IMG/VR virus record: IMGVR_UViG_3300025030_000060
Location: 32,555-96,554 of that record
From: a virus
Length of the DNA stretch: 64,000 bases
Strand: one strand, 5' to 3'
Part shown: positions 16,701 to 24,366 of the stretch, one piece after another
Layout of the letters: every line of letters begins with the position of its first letter
Numbering within the stretch: position 1 is the stretch's first letter
Notes under the pieces: model-generated
Seen by the model: only the letters and a program-made list of their open reading frames with translations
Database searches by the model: none
Told to the model about the DNA's origin: nothing
Translations under genes and position numbers: made by a program

Positions 16701-17023
16701 GAGTTGTCGGAGAGCCCCCCCTTGCCGGAATACTGCTTCAGGGTCGCCCTTTCCTCTTCGGTGAGGTCTCCGGGGTTGTTGACGCGGGAAAGGATCTCCT
16801 TGGCCGCTTTGTTCAGCTTCTCACGGGCCTTCTTGCCGCGAACCAGTAGCCCGTAGTCGCTGTTCTCGTTCTTGTAGTCGTTGGGGTCCTTCGGCGGGTC
16901 CTGTCCGGGGATGCTGATCTTGAAGAGGGTTGCGAAGACCTTGGCAAAATCAAGGAATGATGTGGCTTGCGAAATACTGAGTTTCGCAAAACCAAGGGCG
17001 GTAGTACCGGGGTTGACTCGCAT
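10706..17023 (-). CDS. DarB-like polyvalent protein: N6-adenine methylase fused to SNF2 helicase
   Basis: 2105 aa from the ATG at 17023 (AAGGAG five bases upstream). A start 17 codons earlier would lie inside a terminator hairpin. Order of parts: YSGKGGL...YYTP lead; class I methylase with DPSTGHG (about 138-144) and NVPFG (201-205, the NPPF/Y-type motif); SNF2-type helicase with Walker A DDVGLGKT (about 867-874), DEFH (1077-1080), LTATP (1129-1133) and QRNGRGVRQGN near 1490; then a coiled coil. The build matches phage P1 DarB and related polyvalent proteins that are packaged, injected and protect incoming DNA from type I restriction. The first P of NPPF is a V, so methylase activity is uncertain. 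It lacks clear ILE-S/A sites. Confidence 0.85.
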   Translation of the reverse strand: MRVNPGTTALGFAKLSISQATSFLDFAKVFATLFKISIPGQDPPKDPNDYKNENSDYGLLVRGKKAREKLNKAAKEILSRVNNPGDLTEEERATLKQYSGKGGLSDNSQYEYYTPQHVAEGVWSGLVANGLANGNILDPSTGHGMFSATKPGGIVITGCDLDPTASKVAQLLNAGDSITNKSFEKFCSDTPDNSFDGCCTNVPFGDARGAYKFDDPPYKNEGKIQRYFISRILDKIKPGGLAVLIVPTDIVGAKGSTDWAKWRNSVSRKAEFLGAHKLPSKTFAAQGTDTVVDVVVFRKHPQSLLDVVNDLTFETLISTNVIFDEFIAGRYWLGEGRPFIMGKWVPKIAGDRFSREAVDGDVDDAGLKAKLASKFVSRIDWAALSVAEPVTRNYVDGDRKMINGIECEMQHGAWVRVASVDAKEAIDPAKYGASSIEELKARLGSPKGCLSFTVYQLFAIFKTYPDLLPALASAAIEFAMSQPKEELAEQLYRGSIIGGMIARYQDRFNDGNADDSERLALQDLVANEIDRFGHPKNNRGIMLTGESSKMFGLFSNALDAKGNFSDLLNGTLEESGRHLQYDSTNVQALVEHLFIREGIQTIELDDVQKLYTGGMPVATLGDLAAFDNVAISPDGIIYPMSRYCSGDIYPKLQALYAAMADETDERIKQKYMQMIGIIDGKRKRTNPADIMFDFNHKWYSKQYVLDFLKENGYPNVTYGSDQEVQKEDPYSGKMRTAKEWTEDPENPFGSFRILGGKKPAGFDLQFENYMNGNAIRGGKGDDDGDLKKQYYDNIKNFRETFNMWMQQQPNIDELAEQYNMKFNAFLPPEYEMTDLGLQGVSKKIVLHGYQNAAIRRFSEEGRGILADDVGLGKTLQTLALVKYNLQMGRSKKTCIVVPKAVFSNWYHEARNYYEGMDDALFVGMRFDRAKEGAILQEPVLDEEGNQKINKYTKEAMWQDKIASGEFDATEVYDDMWQIPQSNVKLVVMTYEKFKSIPLRPDTKQGFIDKWSQRGLLSKQAIKANSEGKDDEVGDEKSLNYNEVKQVERAEGKFADTGAKKGELPYFEDMGFTDVITDEFHSYKNSFEAGEEASRLAYVSTAPASQRGLDMQMKMGHIRANNNDRGSYGLTATPVTNSPVEIFNMLAYVMPLEEFERFGVFTPDDFIRVFGQKDIVDKMTIANETKATEGLVGFQNLDGLRNIFHKYCLLRTAKDVNLDLPPSEEFHEEAILTDEQQDIYDELREEAKAATKDDSSTFSGKPRPVFSIIRDMEQVSMDPDIFHGRMTFHFAKGDQGKVTQLLKIIPPEVTVRVTPRVGDPEYDLERAEMGEPQKPVNRTYRLLDSLETSMKGDAFIVRLADAFEPFLMDAKKLRDVKLDVGTVGHPLTPKYALMVDRVQKIHELGGKQIIFSDEKAQHQKVARILTHYLPMLRGKIGIINADEAKGSELQRISDRYNSGEYSMVICNQKAEVGVNLQKGTRAIHHLTFPWTPSSIQQRNGRGVRQGNEADNIKIYYYQGKGSFDAYRLHLISKKAGWIGDIFRSDSATAANANAASADEIRFMFEDNPEEAKRKYMEAEAKKAEKAKAQAKARLVNQLQVLASNASVLPRLEQEKEAERTNLAEDISDMNRQIENLRYRGLRTEEGSEERKNISKSIQKKQDALERTQWKLDSLDTRYNNKKAEVQARINKITLELRVRAQKGELPFDEKLIDNPGNCVVTPKGVVLTVGDMYEFKDSYSGTIVIKVIEVNSASRGFKADALMGQLNWNSIPKQSDNEWYDVQDFIADRSPVKVSYSEKEMALQKLLSQEWRYADLLRGDLDRETFTEHYDKIRFYSYDGFVLRGAQGVMFGKPQTGLTVNYPDVDNETWKKEVCEAYLSLKRAGRAYDANSVMRLVFGSGYDAIASEYGRKATEVEILTACATAWKAAMEKQVSLGGVVVGRSVDLAAGEIKTAAQALGDNTSEITRIADQYLNRLKEDIRAKEAQAKAEAERAALEAIRNDPNFKEVPEQVKAAFLALGITVKTNNTNVVIPGYKGRPAKSHAPFTSWFFQDKNGFNGVLRRVSPMMKTRWTAQFFSETGGDFNGAWWYVPISTDLAEVYKLMA

Positions 17024-17044
17024 GGATGCTCCTTGAAGGGGAGT

Positions 17045-17090
17045 TAAAAAAACATTCGCGGCGGCATTTGACATATAATGCCGCCGCGAA
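17045..17090 (-). terminator. strong rho-independent terminator
   Basis: A perfect 13-bp stem (TTCGCGGCGGCAT paired with ATGCCGCCGCGAA) around a 10-base loop is followed on the minus strand by TGTTTTTT. It ends transcription after the 1195-aa gene and separates it from the DarB-like gene. Confidence 0.9.
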
Positions 17091-17117
17091 GTCCATGCTT
17101 ATTACTGTTTGCTCAGG

Positions 17118-20100
17118 CTATTCCCCTGATTTATCCTCTGTGATGCCGAATTCCTTCTGCATCTTGGCTGCGGAGGGCACCGGCATTCTCTCTCCGCTGG
17201 CAAGAACGACATCATGGAAGGTAGTCGGGTAGCGGGCAAATACCTTGCCGTTGACACTGGTAGAGATGACCTGCTGGGTGCGAACCTGAAAGCCTGACTT
17301 GTCCGGGAAGGTCATGCGTATGGCGTGATCCCGGACGTTGCCGAAGAGGGCCACGTCGCCGCCGCCCTTGCGCTCCAGCACGTCGCCCAGCTTCCATGCC
17401 ATCTTGTTCTCGAACTGCTCGATGTAGAAGTCGGCGGAATCACTCGCCAGCTTCGCCATGACATTCTGCCAGTTCGGGTTGAGCTTGCGGGTCGGGACCA
17501 TGAGAGGGGCCAACTCTTCGCTTACCCTCGCATAGGTCTGGTTCTCCCACTGGTTCCCACTGCGTCCGGGACGTAGCAGGTTGAAGTCGCCATCGGTGAA
17601 ATAACGCTCAACCATGACGGTGAATCTCGTGGTGATCGACTGTACGATCTCGGTGCGGAAGTCGGCGGAAATGAGGTCGAGGACCTTTTTCAGCTCCGGG
17701 CGCTCCTTGTGGCGCTTCAGGGTCGCGTCCTCCTGCTCCTTCTTTACGGTCTTCTCCTGCTCCTTCTCCAACTTGGCGGTCTGCGCCTCTTCCTTCAGAC
17801 GCTTGTTGATTTCCCGCTCCTTCTGGTCGCGCAGGTCGGCGACGGTCCAATAGAGGTCAAGGTCCCCTATCTGCTCCTTGGAACCGCGTAGGCTGGGTAT
17901 CAACTCGAACTTGTCATTATCCAGATTCTCCATCTCGCGTTTGGTAGTAACTGCATCCATCCGGGCCAGATAGTCCTGCATGCCGGGGATACCAGCGGCT
18001 ATGGAGCGCAGCACGGCTACACGCTGGGGTCCCGTTTTGGGGTTCTTGGGAATGGCAGGGGCGGGCTGCATCGACTGGATTGATTTAGCCAGCGCCCGCG
18101 CCTCTTCCATCTGGTCCGGGGCGAAGGTGGTAGTGCCCCCCGACTCACGGGCGTCGAACTTCACCACGTCGTAAACGGTAAGGGTCCCGGCCTCGCCCGC
18201 CCAATCAAGGTGCGCTTCGGCGCTGTGCCACTCCTTGCCTGCGGCTACCATCGCGGTCATACTGTCGCGCCCCTGCGGGACGTACCAGAACACGTTGAGC
18301 CCGTTTCTTAGCAGTGCTTCGGTATGCTCGGCAACCGTGGCGCTCATGGTGCCCTTAACGATAGCGTCTCCGAAGGAACCGTCTTTACCGCGCTCCGTAC
18401 TGACCTTGAACTCGTCCCGCTTGATCCCGGAACGGAGCATGGCGTCAATGAGGCGGGACGCCTGCATGGTCGGTGCGCCCTTGCGGTTCAGGGACTGTTC
18501 CCACTCCTTGTACGTGGCGTCGGGGTCAGTAGTAGCCGGGGTAGGCTCCGTCTCTTTCACGTCTGCATCCCTGCTCACCTGATAGTAATACCCGTGGCCG
18601 CGCTTCTCATCGTCAAAACTGAACTCGCAAATTTCGTTGAACACGCTTCCGTCGAGGTTATGGATGTAACACTGGTAGTCGTAGGGCTGGATACGGACGG
18701 TTTCAGCCTTTGCAGGGGCATCGGAGCCATCAGACTCGCGGGTAGGCTCCCCTTTGCCATATCGGGCATGTTTGACTCCATTCGTGACGGAGTAGGTATC
18801 GTCGCTCGGACGGGACGGGTTTTCAAAGGTTTCCCGGTCGAGGTCAAAGGCCAGCCCCTTCTTCTCGCAAGCAGCCTTTATGGCTCTGAAGAACTCAGCC
18901 ACGGTCACATTTTGCCGGGATACTTCTACTTCGGATTTCATGGCACCCTCCTTATCGGTAGATGCCACAACCTTAAACCCGTCTTGATTATTTGTCAAAC
19001 GGTTAATCACTCCGGCAGCTTCTTTTGCCTTCATGATAGCCGTTTCTAGGTCCGGATAGATGTTGGCAACCGGCACGACCTCCCCGGAGTCGAGGTCTTT
19101 GAGGGTGACGGAGTAGCCCTTTTCCACCTTGGCAACCCGTGCCTCGGTTCCGTCCTCTTCGTTGCGGAAGGTCTCGATGATCTTGGAGGTAGAGGGCGGG
19201 TCGATGAACCCCGGCCACTTCTGCGCGAAAGCCGCTTGTATGTCGTCAAAGGATACTGCGTCAAGGATTCGGGCTTTCCATGCGAGCGGGGAGCGTTGCG
19301 CCCATTCTCGTAAATCGGACTCTGTGAAAGCCGCTTCCAGTATTACATCAGAGAGCGGCTTTGTGGTGTCACCGGCTGAAAGCCATTCCTTGAAGTCGGG
19401 CATGTGCATGGCGGTCATGGCCCCCAGGCGCTTCGCCCCCTTGCCGTCAGAGAAACCGGCTATGTATAGGTCGCGGGCCTCCTTCTGCGACAACGTGCCA
19501 AGGTAGACTTTTGCTTCGTCGTAGCGGCCCGTTTTGGCGTCCACTTGGTCCACGATGAAAACAAGTTCGCTCTCGGGGTGATCGCCTATGTAGCAGTCAA
19601 CATGATCCCCGTCTTTTGCAAGAGTGCCCTTGAAAAATCCGTAAGTGGCGGCCATGGTCACTTCCCACGGTGTACCATCCGGGTCAATGCCGCTTCTCTT
19701 GCTCCCCTTCGGGTTCTCTATGGAGATACGGAGACCGTGCATGGTGATGTGACCGTGGCGGTAATTACCGGCTTCAAGCTGCGCCTGCGTCGGGTGCGGC
19801 AGGTCGTTCAGGTGAGAGGTGGCGGCCTCATGCGCGGCTGCGTGGACCTCTTCGGCGGTGGCGGATTCGAGGATGGGCTTGACAGGCTTGTCGTCTTTTG
19901 ATACGGTTGGACCTGAACCCGCTTCTTGCTTGCGACTTTCGGAAAGGCCCTCCGATTTGCCACCACTTTCATCCGTGGGAGGAACATGAGGGATATTTAC
20001 GGTCGCCCCTCCGTGAGCAAGGATGCGGGCTTTTTCTTGCCTAAATTTTGACAGATACTTGTTCGCCTTGGGTCCTGACAACTTCCAGAAGTTCCATACT

Positions 20101-20705
20101 ATGTTGGTGCCGTCTTTCGGACCTATCTCTACTATCGTCAGATAGTCTTTCGCAGCATCCCGATATATAAAAAGAACGCTTTTCTCTCTATGCTGTGTAA
20201 GAAAACTCGTGCCTACGTTGGGAAGAATCTCAGTCGGGTGCGTTACGGCCAGTCTCAGGTATTTTTCGTCGTCCTTAGTGAGCTGATTGCCATGTCGATT
20301 GCGGATATAAACGATGGTACTGCCATCTATCGCTATCACGCTCTCTTCAGTGTCAAACCCTAGCGCCCTGACTTCCTGCAAGGCTTTACCTTGCAAGCGT
20401 CCCAATACGCTCGGCTTGAGACGCCACTCAGCATCAGCCGATTCCGTAATAAACCCATCTTCGGCCATGGCTGCGTAAAGCTCATCGCGCCATACACCGC
20501 CGTGTTGTACCGCACTTTCCATAACCGCCCCGATCCCCATGGATTTTTTGAAGACGCCCGTGACGTACTTCCAGAAGCCTTCCCCATCCGACTCTTTGAG
20601 GCCGTTCTCCCCGGCTATCACCTTCGCCTGTTTCCAGCGTTTATCCGCTTCGGCAAGGTCGATGCCAGAATCATCCGCTATGGATTTTACAAGAGCTGCG
20701 GGCAT
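17118..20705 (-). CDS. large polyvalent internal protein with nuclease-like and InPase-like domains
   Basis: 1195 aa. Residues about 300-450 match the phage inorganic-pyrophosphatase-like domain of polyvalent proteins (NYRHGHITMHGLRISIENP, then DPDGTPW and HVDCYIGDHPESE). Residues about 95-235 resemble the PBECR-type (barnase/EndoU/RelE-like) nuclease domain of the same protein class; this is a weaker call. Motifs VME-SA (after E63), ILE-SA (after E280) and ILE-AA (after E457) sit exactly between these units and look like maturation-protease sites. The C-terminal third is charged and coiled. It is probably packaged in the head and injected. The start follows GAGGGGAAACC. Confidence 0.7.
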   Translation of the reverse strand: MPAALVKSIADDSGIDLAEADKRWKQAKVIAGENGLKESDGEGFWKYVTGVFKKSMGIGAVMESAVQHGGVWRDELYAAMAEDGFITESADAEWRLKPSVLGRLQGKALQEVRALGFDTEESVIAIDGSTIVYIRNRHGNQLTKDDEKYLRLAVTHPTEILPNVGTSFLTQHREKSVLFIYRDAAKDYLTIVEIGPKDGTNIVWNFWKLSGPKANKYLSKFRQEKARILAHGGATVNIPHVPPTDESGGKSEGLSESRKQEAGSGPTVSKDDKPVKPILESATAEEVHAAAHEAATSHLNDLPHPTQAQLEAGNYRHGHITMHGLRISIENPKGSKRSGIDPDGTPWEVTMAATYGFFKGTLAKDGDHVDCYIGDHPESELVFIVDQVDAKTGRYDEAKVYLGTLSQKEARDLYIAGFSDGKGAKRLGAMTAMHMPDFKEWLSAGDTTKPLSDVILEAAFTESDLREWAQRSPLAWKARILDAVSFDDIQAAFAQKWPGFIDPPSTSKIIETFRNEEDGTEARVAKVEKGYSVTLKDLDSGEVVPVANIYPDLETAIMKAKEAAGVINRLTNNQDGFKVVASTDKEGAMKSEVEVSRQNVTVAEFFRAIKAACEKKGLAFDLDRETFENPSRPSDDTYSVTNGVKHARYGKGEPTRESDGSDAPAKAETVRIQPYDYQCYIHNLDGSVFNEICEFSFDDEKRGHGYYYQVSRDADVKETEPTPATTDPDATYKEWEQSLNRKGAPTMQASRLIDAMLRSGIKRDEFKVSTERGKDGSFGDAIVKGTMSATVAEHTEALLRNGLNVFWYVPQGRDSMTAMVAAGKEWHSAEAHLDWAGEAGTLTVYDVVKFDARESGGTTTFAPDQMEEARALAKSIQSMQPAPAIPKNPKTGPQRVAVLRSIAAGIPGMQDYLARMDAVTTKREMENLDNDKFELIPSLRGSKEQIGDLDLYWTVADLRDQKEREINKRLKEEAQTAKLEKEQEKTVKKEQEDATLKRHKERPELKKVLDLISADFRTEIVQSITTRFTVMVERYFTDGDFNLLRPGRSGNQWENQTYARVSEELAPLMVPTRKLNPNWQNVMAKLASDSADFYIEQFENKMAWKLGDVLERKGGGDVALFGNVRDHAIRMTFPDKSGFQVRTQQVISTSVNGKVFARYPTTFHDVVLASGERMPVPSAAKMQKEFGITEDKSGE
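18987..19007. promoter_or_regulatory. intragenic operator-like sequence
   Basis: Inside the 1195-aa gene: TTGACA in an ATTATTTGT/ACGGTTAAT-like half-palindrome, close to the operators at 10163, 10686 and 28397. No good -10 follows on the minus strand (TTTAAG at 16 bp is weak). It may be a regulator site or a chance match. Confidence 0.3.
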
Positions 20706-20872
20706 GGTTTCCCCTCTTTAATTAAATTGGTGTGCTCACCGAGACACTTCGGGCAGTAGAAATGGTCGTGAGGGAGGTCAAGGCGGATGGAGTTTACCAG
20801 CCCACAGTCCCCGGCCTCATGATAGTAACCTCTGACATCGTTGCCGCAACAAATGTGCTCAGTCGTCGCCAT
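20687..20872 (-). CDS. 61-aa zinc-binding protein
   Basis: Start chosen at the ATG at 20872, which overlaps the upstream stop; earlier in-frame starts lie inside the upstream gene. It contains CC near the N-terminus and CPKC/CPQ at the C-terminus (HDHFYCPKCLGEH), a likely single zinc ribbon. It overlaps the start of the 1195-aa gene by 19 bases. Function unknown. Confidence 0.55.
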   Translation of the reverse strand: MATTEHICCGNDVRGYYHEAGDCGLVNSIRLDLPHDHFYCPKCLGEHTNLIKEGKPCPQLL

Positions 20873-21215
20873 CATCGTCATCGTCGGCCCACCGGCTGTC
20901 ATCCTCGGCGTCCGGGTTCTGCTCCGGCACAAAGCCGATGATGTCGTAGGAACTGATACGGCGGTCGTGGTGCGTCGTCTGGTTCATCAGAAGGGCATGG
21001 TCAAGGTCCATAGGGGAGACGGCCTCCAGGGTGAAAAGCTGGCCCCTGAAGCCTATGCCGTGATCCCGGAGGTAGTCCGTCAAGGGTGCCGCGCCGGGGC
21101 CTGTCACTTCCGGGACCGCTGCGACATCCCATTGGGTATCCGGGAAGCTGATCTTCACGGAGCCTGTCAGGGTCATAACCGCAAAGAGGTAGGGGAGTGG
21201 GAGGAAGTATGTCAT
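20859..21215 (-). CDS. hypothetical protein with acidic tail
   Basis: 118 aa. The N-terminus is hydrophobic (YFLPLPYLFAVMTLTG), the middle is mixed and the tail is strongly acidic (ADDDDDGDD). A FTLEAV segment resembles a weak maturation-protease motif. It overlaps its upstream neighbour by 4 bases. Function unknown; probably another internal or accessory protein. Confidence 0.5.
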   Translation of the reverse strand: MTYFLPLPYLFAVMTLTGSVKISFPDTQWDVAAVPEVTGPGAAPLTDYLRDHGIGFRGQLFTLEAVSPMDLDHALLMNQTTHHDRRISSYDIIGFVPEQNPDAEDDSRWADDDDDGDD

Positions 21216-22294
21216 AGCGCCCCCTTGATGGTCGGGTCCTGCGCGAATTCTTTGGAAATGGTGATCTTCTTTTGGTTGAAAACGTCCCCGGTGAGCCTGT
21301 TGATAGAGTACGCCCCGCTTTCAGGCTTACCCGCCGCGAGGAAGAGCCAGAGCGCCCGCTTCGCGTTCTTCTCGCCCTTCACGTTCCAGGATGACCTAAG
21401 CCTCCCGGAACCGTCCTCGTGAGGCCATACCACGGACCACTTATTTCGGTAGGAGTTGTACAGCGAGTACCCAGTGCCCTCCCAGAAGTCCCCTGCCTTG
21501 GCAATCTTCTTGTCCAGCGCCTTCAGGAAGTCCTCGGAGGTCTGCACGGCGTCTTTCTGGTCCGTCATGGCCGATTGCTGCGCGGCCACTCTTGTTTTGT
21601 CGATCCTCGCCGGGGTCGCCATGTACCCCACCATGAAGTTGAAATGGTCCGGGTCCTTTTCAAGGAGCGTTGCCATGGCTTCCGGGGAGTTGAAATATTG
21701 CATGCCCATGGAAAAGACTTCGGTGATGCCGTTACGGTAATATTTCCCCACATAGGGGTCTATGAAGGAGTCAGCATAAGCTACCTCATCACGCCCGTAC
21801 CGCGTGTTTCCGGTGAGCTGGGAAAGCCTCGTGACTTGCTTATTTTCCACCCTGCCTGTGCGCTGGTCAAGAAAGCGGTTGGAGATGGCCTTCGTTCTCT
21901 CGTCGTCTTCCAGGATGTGGGCGAGTTCGTGGAAAAAGGTAGTCTTGCCAAATGCACCCGCCACATAGACCACGCCAGTCAACGGCTGTGCCGCAGCCCT
22001 CCCACCCCCTTTGGTCTCGAAGCTGATCCGGGAAAGCCTGCCGCCCGTGAGCCGGTGGAACTCAGTCATGTCTTGCTTCAACGTAGTCATGTCGTAGCCG
22101 CGCTTCTTCAGGTTGGTCTGCATGTTCTTGGTGACAAGAACCATTTCGTCAAACCACGCATCGGCGGCCTCTTTGGAAATGGGGGAAGCGGCTATGACGT
22201 GATCCTTGATCTTGCCGATCTCTGTGCGGGCGGTGGCAATCGCGGCCTTCTGCGCTTCGGTGATCGCCTTATACTCTACCGTTATCTGCTCCAT
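21212..22294 (-). CDS. zincin-like metallopeptidase domain protein (polyvalent type)
   Basis: 360 aa. HELAH (residues 122-126) followed by a later Glu in ITEVFSMGMQYF is the pattern of zincin metallopeptidases common in polyvalent proteins. Residues 1-60 are coiled. The ATG has no good ribosome binding site. The same frame runs upstream into the coiled-coil end of the 22269-23405 gene, and a one-base shift at an A5 run joins both into a continuous coil. It may therefore be the C-terminal half of a split gene. The peptidase could act on host defence or envelope proteins after injection. Confidence 0.65.
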   Translation of the reverse strand: MEQITVEYKAITEAQKAAIATARTEIGKIKDHVIAASPISKEAADAWFDEMVLVTKNMQTNLKKRGYDMTTLKQDMTEFHRLTGGRLSRISFETKGGGRAAAQPLTGVVYVAGAFGKTTFFHELAHILEDDERTKAISNRFLDQRTGRVENKQVTRLSQLTGNTRYGRDEVAYADSFIDPYVGKYYRNGITEVFSMGMQYFNSPEAMATLLEKDPDHFNFMVGYMATPARIDKTRVAAQQSAMTDQKDAVQTSEDFLKALDKKIAKAGDFWEGTGYSLYNSYRNKWSVVWPHEDGSGRLRSSWNVKGEKNAKRALWLFLAAGKPESGAYSINRLTGDVFNQKKITISKEFAQDPTIKGAL

Positions 22295-23405
22295 CTCGGC
22301 GTTGAGGTCCCCGGCTTCCTTTTTCGGCTTGCTCGTAAAGGGTCTGCATCTCCTGCCGCACGGCCTTCACGGCGTCGTTCTGCTCATCCCAAAGGCCCTG
22401 CATCTTTGCTGACCATGCCTCATACTTTTGGATGTATTCCGCTTGGGTTTGGAAATTATCTCTGGCGTAGGAGTAATCGGCAGGTTTTTCTATTGCCAAA
22501 TTATCCCGGAGCATCTGGTATCCCTTGCCAAGGTTGACGATCTCCAGTTTCTTCCCCTCGTAGCCGTTCTTTTCCAGGGCTGCGGTTCGCCGCTGGTCGT
22601 AAGCGAAGATGATCGGACTGGCCTTGGTGTTCAGCTCTTCCATGGCACGGGTGATCTCGTCGTTGGCCGCTTTGATTCGCCTGATGGCCGCCATGGGGGC
22701 CACGCCTGCGCGGGCGCACACGTTCTGTGCCTCGTCCCGGTATGCTGCGAGCTTCATGTCGGTGTAGGCCGTCGCCTCTATCGGGTTCTTGAGCTGCGCC
22801 GTAGGGACCCCCGTCACTCTCGTGATGGTATCCTTGTAGATAAATACCCCGTTGTCGAGCTGAATGTTGTAGTTGCTCACGATGTTATTGAAATCCCGCG
22901 TCGCCTCCAGGCGGTCGTCAACGTTGGCGTTCTCGTCGTAGGACACCGCCATGAGGGCCTTTAACTTTATGCCCAAAGCCATAATGGCGTCCATGTTCTG
23001 TGCCGCATCCGAAAGGCCGGGGTAGTTGCCAGCAGGCCCGTTGTAGTCGAAGGCATGGGCGAACCATGAAGCCAGCGAAGCGAAGTCGGGAGACGCCTGA
23101 ATTCCTTTGATGGCAGAGACGCGGGCCGTTCCCGCTGCGCTGCCTTCCAATTCGGCAACCTGGATTCCTTCAAACTTGGCGTCATGCTCGGCGATGTCGT
23201 TGCGGAGATGGTCGGCATCCCAGTTGCCGCTAAGGATGTATCCCCTTATCTCGTCCTTCGTGTACCCCTCGTCCTCGTACTGGGGCCAGATTTTGCCCCA
23301 CCACTCGTTAAGCAGGTCGTCGTCCGGGGTGATGGCACCCTCAAAGATGTGCTTCAGTGCCTGCCAGTCGCCGGAACTCGCGGCTTCAAGGATATGCTGC
23401 ATCAC
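22269..23405 (-). CDS. internal protein with N-terminal cleavage motif (possible 5' part of a split gene)
   Basis: 378 aa. It begins MMQHILE-AASSG, so protease cleavage after E7 would remove a short leader, similar to small capsid-targeting leaders in other packaged proteins. The rest is mostly helical. The last 16 residues (SRGPQRRDGADNGRV) look out of frame. Shifting one base at GAAAAAGG restores EKEAGDLNAEMEQITVEY and continues into the next gene. No domain recognised with confidence. Confidence 0.6.
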   Translation of the reverse strand: MMQHILEAASSGDWQALKHIFEGAITPDDDLLNEWWGKIWPQYEDEGYTKDEIRGYILSGNWDADHLRNDIAEHDAKFEGIQVAELEGSAAGTARVSAIKGIQASPDFASLASWFAHAFDYNGPAGNYPGLSDAAQNMDAIMALGIKLKALMAVSYDENANVDDRLEATRDFNNIVSNYNIQLDNGVFIYKDTITRVTGVPTAQLKNPIEATAYTDMKLAAYRDEAQNVCARAGVAPMAAIRRIKAANDEITRAMEELNTKASPIIFAYDQRRTAALEKNGYEGKKLEIVNLGKGYQMLRDNLAIEKPADYSYARDNFQTQAEYIQKYEAWSAKMQGLWDEQNDAVKAVRQEMQTLYEQAEKGSRGPQRRDGADNGRV

Positions 23406-24364
23406 CCCTCCAGAAGTTTAGCGAGTTTCGGGTTTTCCATAAACCGCTTTCTCAGCATGGGGTTCTTGGTCTCGATGATGGTTTTCATGTCGAAATCGCC
23501 CAACTGCTCGGCATACTTTGCCGCCTTTTCGGGATCGTCATACTTCTGGCTTTTGAAGTGGGTATCCCCGAATTCGTCAACCTTGCCAGCCTCGTACTGC
23601 TTGCGAAAAAGCTCCACCTGATACTGGTAGCCAGTTTGGGGATGCTCGCCGCGCCAGGCATTCCGGTTGCCCTGTTTCTTCCAGTGCCAAGCAGGGGAGC
23701 CGATGGTAGCTGGTGCCTTGGCCGCTTCGAGAATTGTTGATCCGTTCCAGAGCTTCCCAAATGCCTCCTGCATGGCGCTTTCCATGATGGAAGTCACCTT
23801 GTCGGAGTTCTTCTCGATGTAGGCGATGGCCGGACCCTTCAGGGACTCGATATCCTTGATCTCGTCGGCAATCTCTTTCAGTTTGCCAAGGAAGGCCAGC
23901 GGGTCGAGGCTGTCGAACTTGCCTGCTATCAGGTCGGCGAGGTTCTGGTTAGCCGGTGCAACCTCTTCACCCTTGGATGGGGTGTATTTAAGCGCCATCG
24001 CTAAAACAGCATCAAGCGGGATGTCTCCGGTCCTTTCTCCAACATACCCATTGTAAACCCCTTCCCCGTTCACGCGAATGCGGTAGGCCCCAGCGTCTGT
24101 CTCCCCCGGCTGTCTGACGTAAACCTGCGTGATGCCGTTGGCGTGGCTGTAAACGTCGTCTCCTGTACCTACGCGCTTTGTCCATCCAGCAGGCATAACT
24201 TCGGCGGGGATGTCCACCTTGGCGTTCAGCTTCGCCATGGCGTCCGTCAACTCTCTTTGCAGTCGCCGCTTGTCGGTGAATGAGATACCCCCCGCCGCGA
24301 GGGCGGCGAGGTTCGTCTTTACTATTTTCTGGAGTGCTCTCTTCTCGGCAAATGAAAGGGCCAT
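23402..24364 (-). CDS. internal/core protein with two cleavage motifs
   Basis: 320 aa. The N-terminal coil carries ALSFAEKRALQKIVKTNLAA and a small beta domain (RIRVNGEGVYNGYVG, about 95-110). IME-SA after E195 and ILE-AA after E213 flank an 18-residue piece. The C-terminal part (SPAWHWKKQGNRNAWRGEHP) is basic. It lies between other motif-bearing proteins and overlaps both neighbours or abuts them closely, so it is likely co-packaged. Function unknown. Confidence 0.6.
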   Translation of the reverse strand: MALSFAEKRALQKIVKTNLAALAAGGISFTDKRRLQRELTDAMAKLNAKVDIPAEVMPAGWTKRVGTGDDVYSHANGITQVYVRQPGETDAGAYRIRVNGEGVYNGYVGERTGDIPLDAVLAMALKYTPSKGEEVAPANQNLADLIAGKFDSLDPLAFLGKLKEIADEIKDIESLKGPAIAYIEKNSDKVTSIMESAMQEAFGKLWNGSTILEAAKAPATIGSPAWHWKKQGNRNAWRGEHPQTGYQYQVELFRKQYEAGKVDEFGDTHFKSQKYDDPEKAAKYAEQLGDFDMKTIIETKNPMLRKRFMENPKLAKLLEG

Positions 24365-24366
24365 GA

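Noticed and set aside
10706-17074. Upstream ATG at 17074 as start of the DarB-like protein
   Set aside because: It lies in the loop of the terminator; the ATG at 17023 has AAGGAG at the right distance.
17068-17080. TTGACATATAAT on the plus strand, promoter-like
   Set aside because: It is the loop and part of the stem of a terminator hairpin and no plus-strand gene follows.
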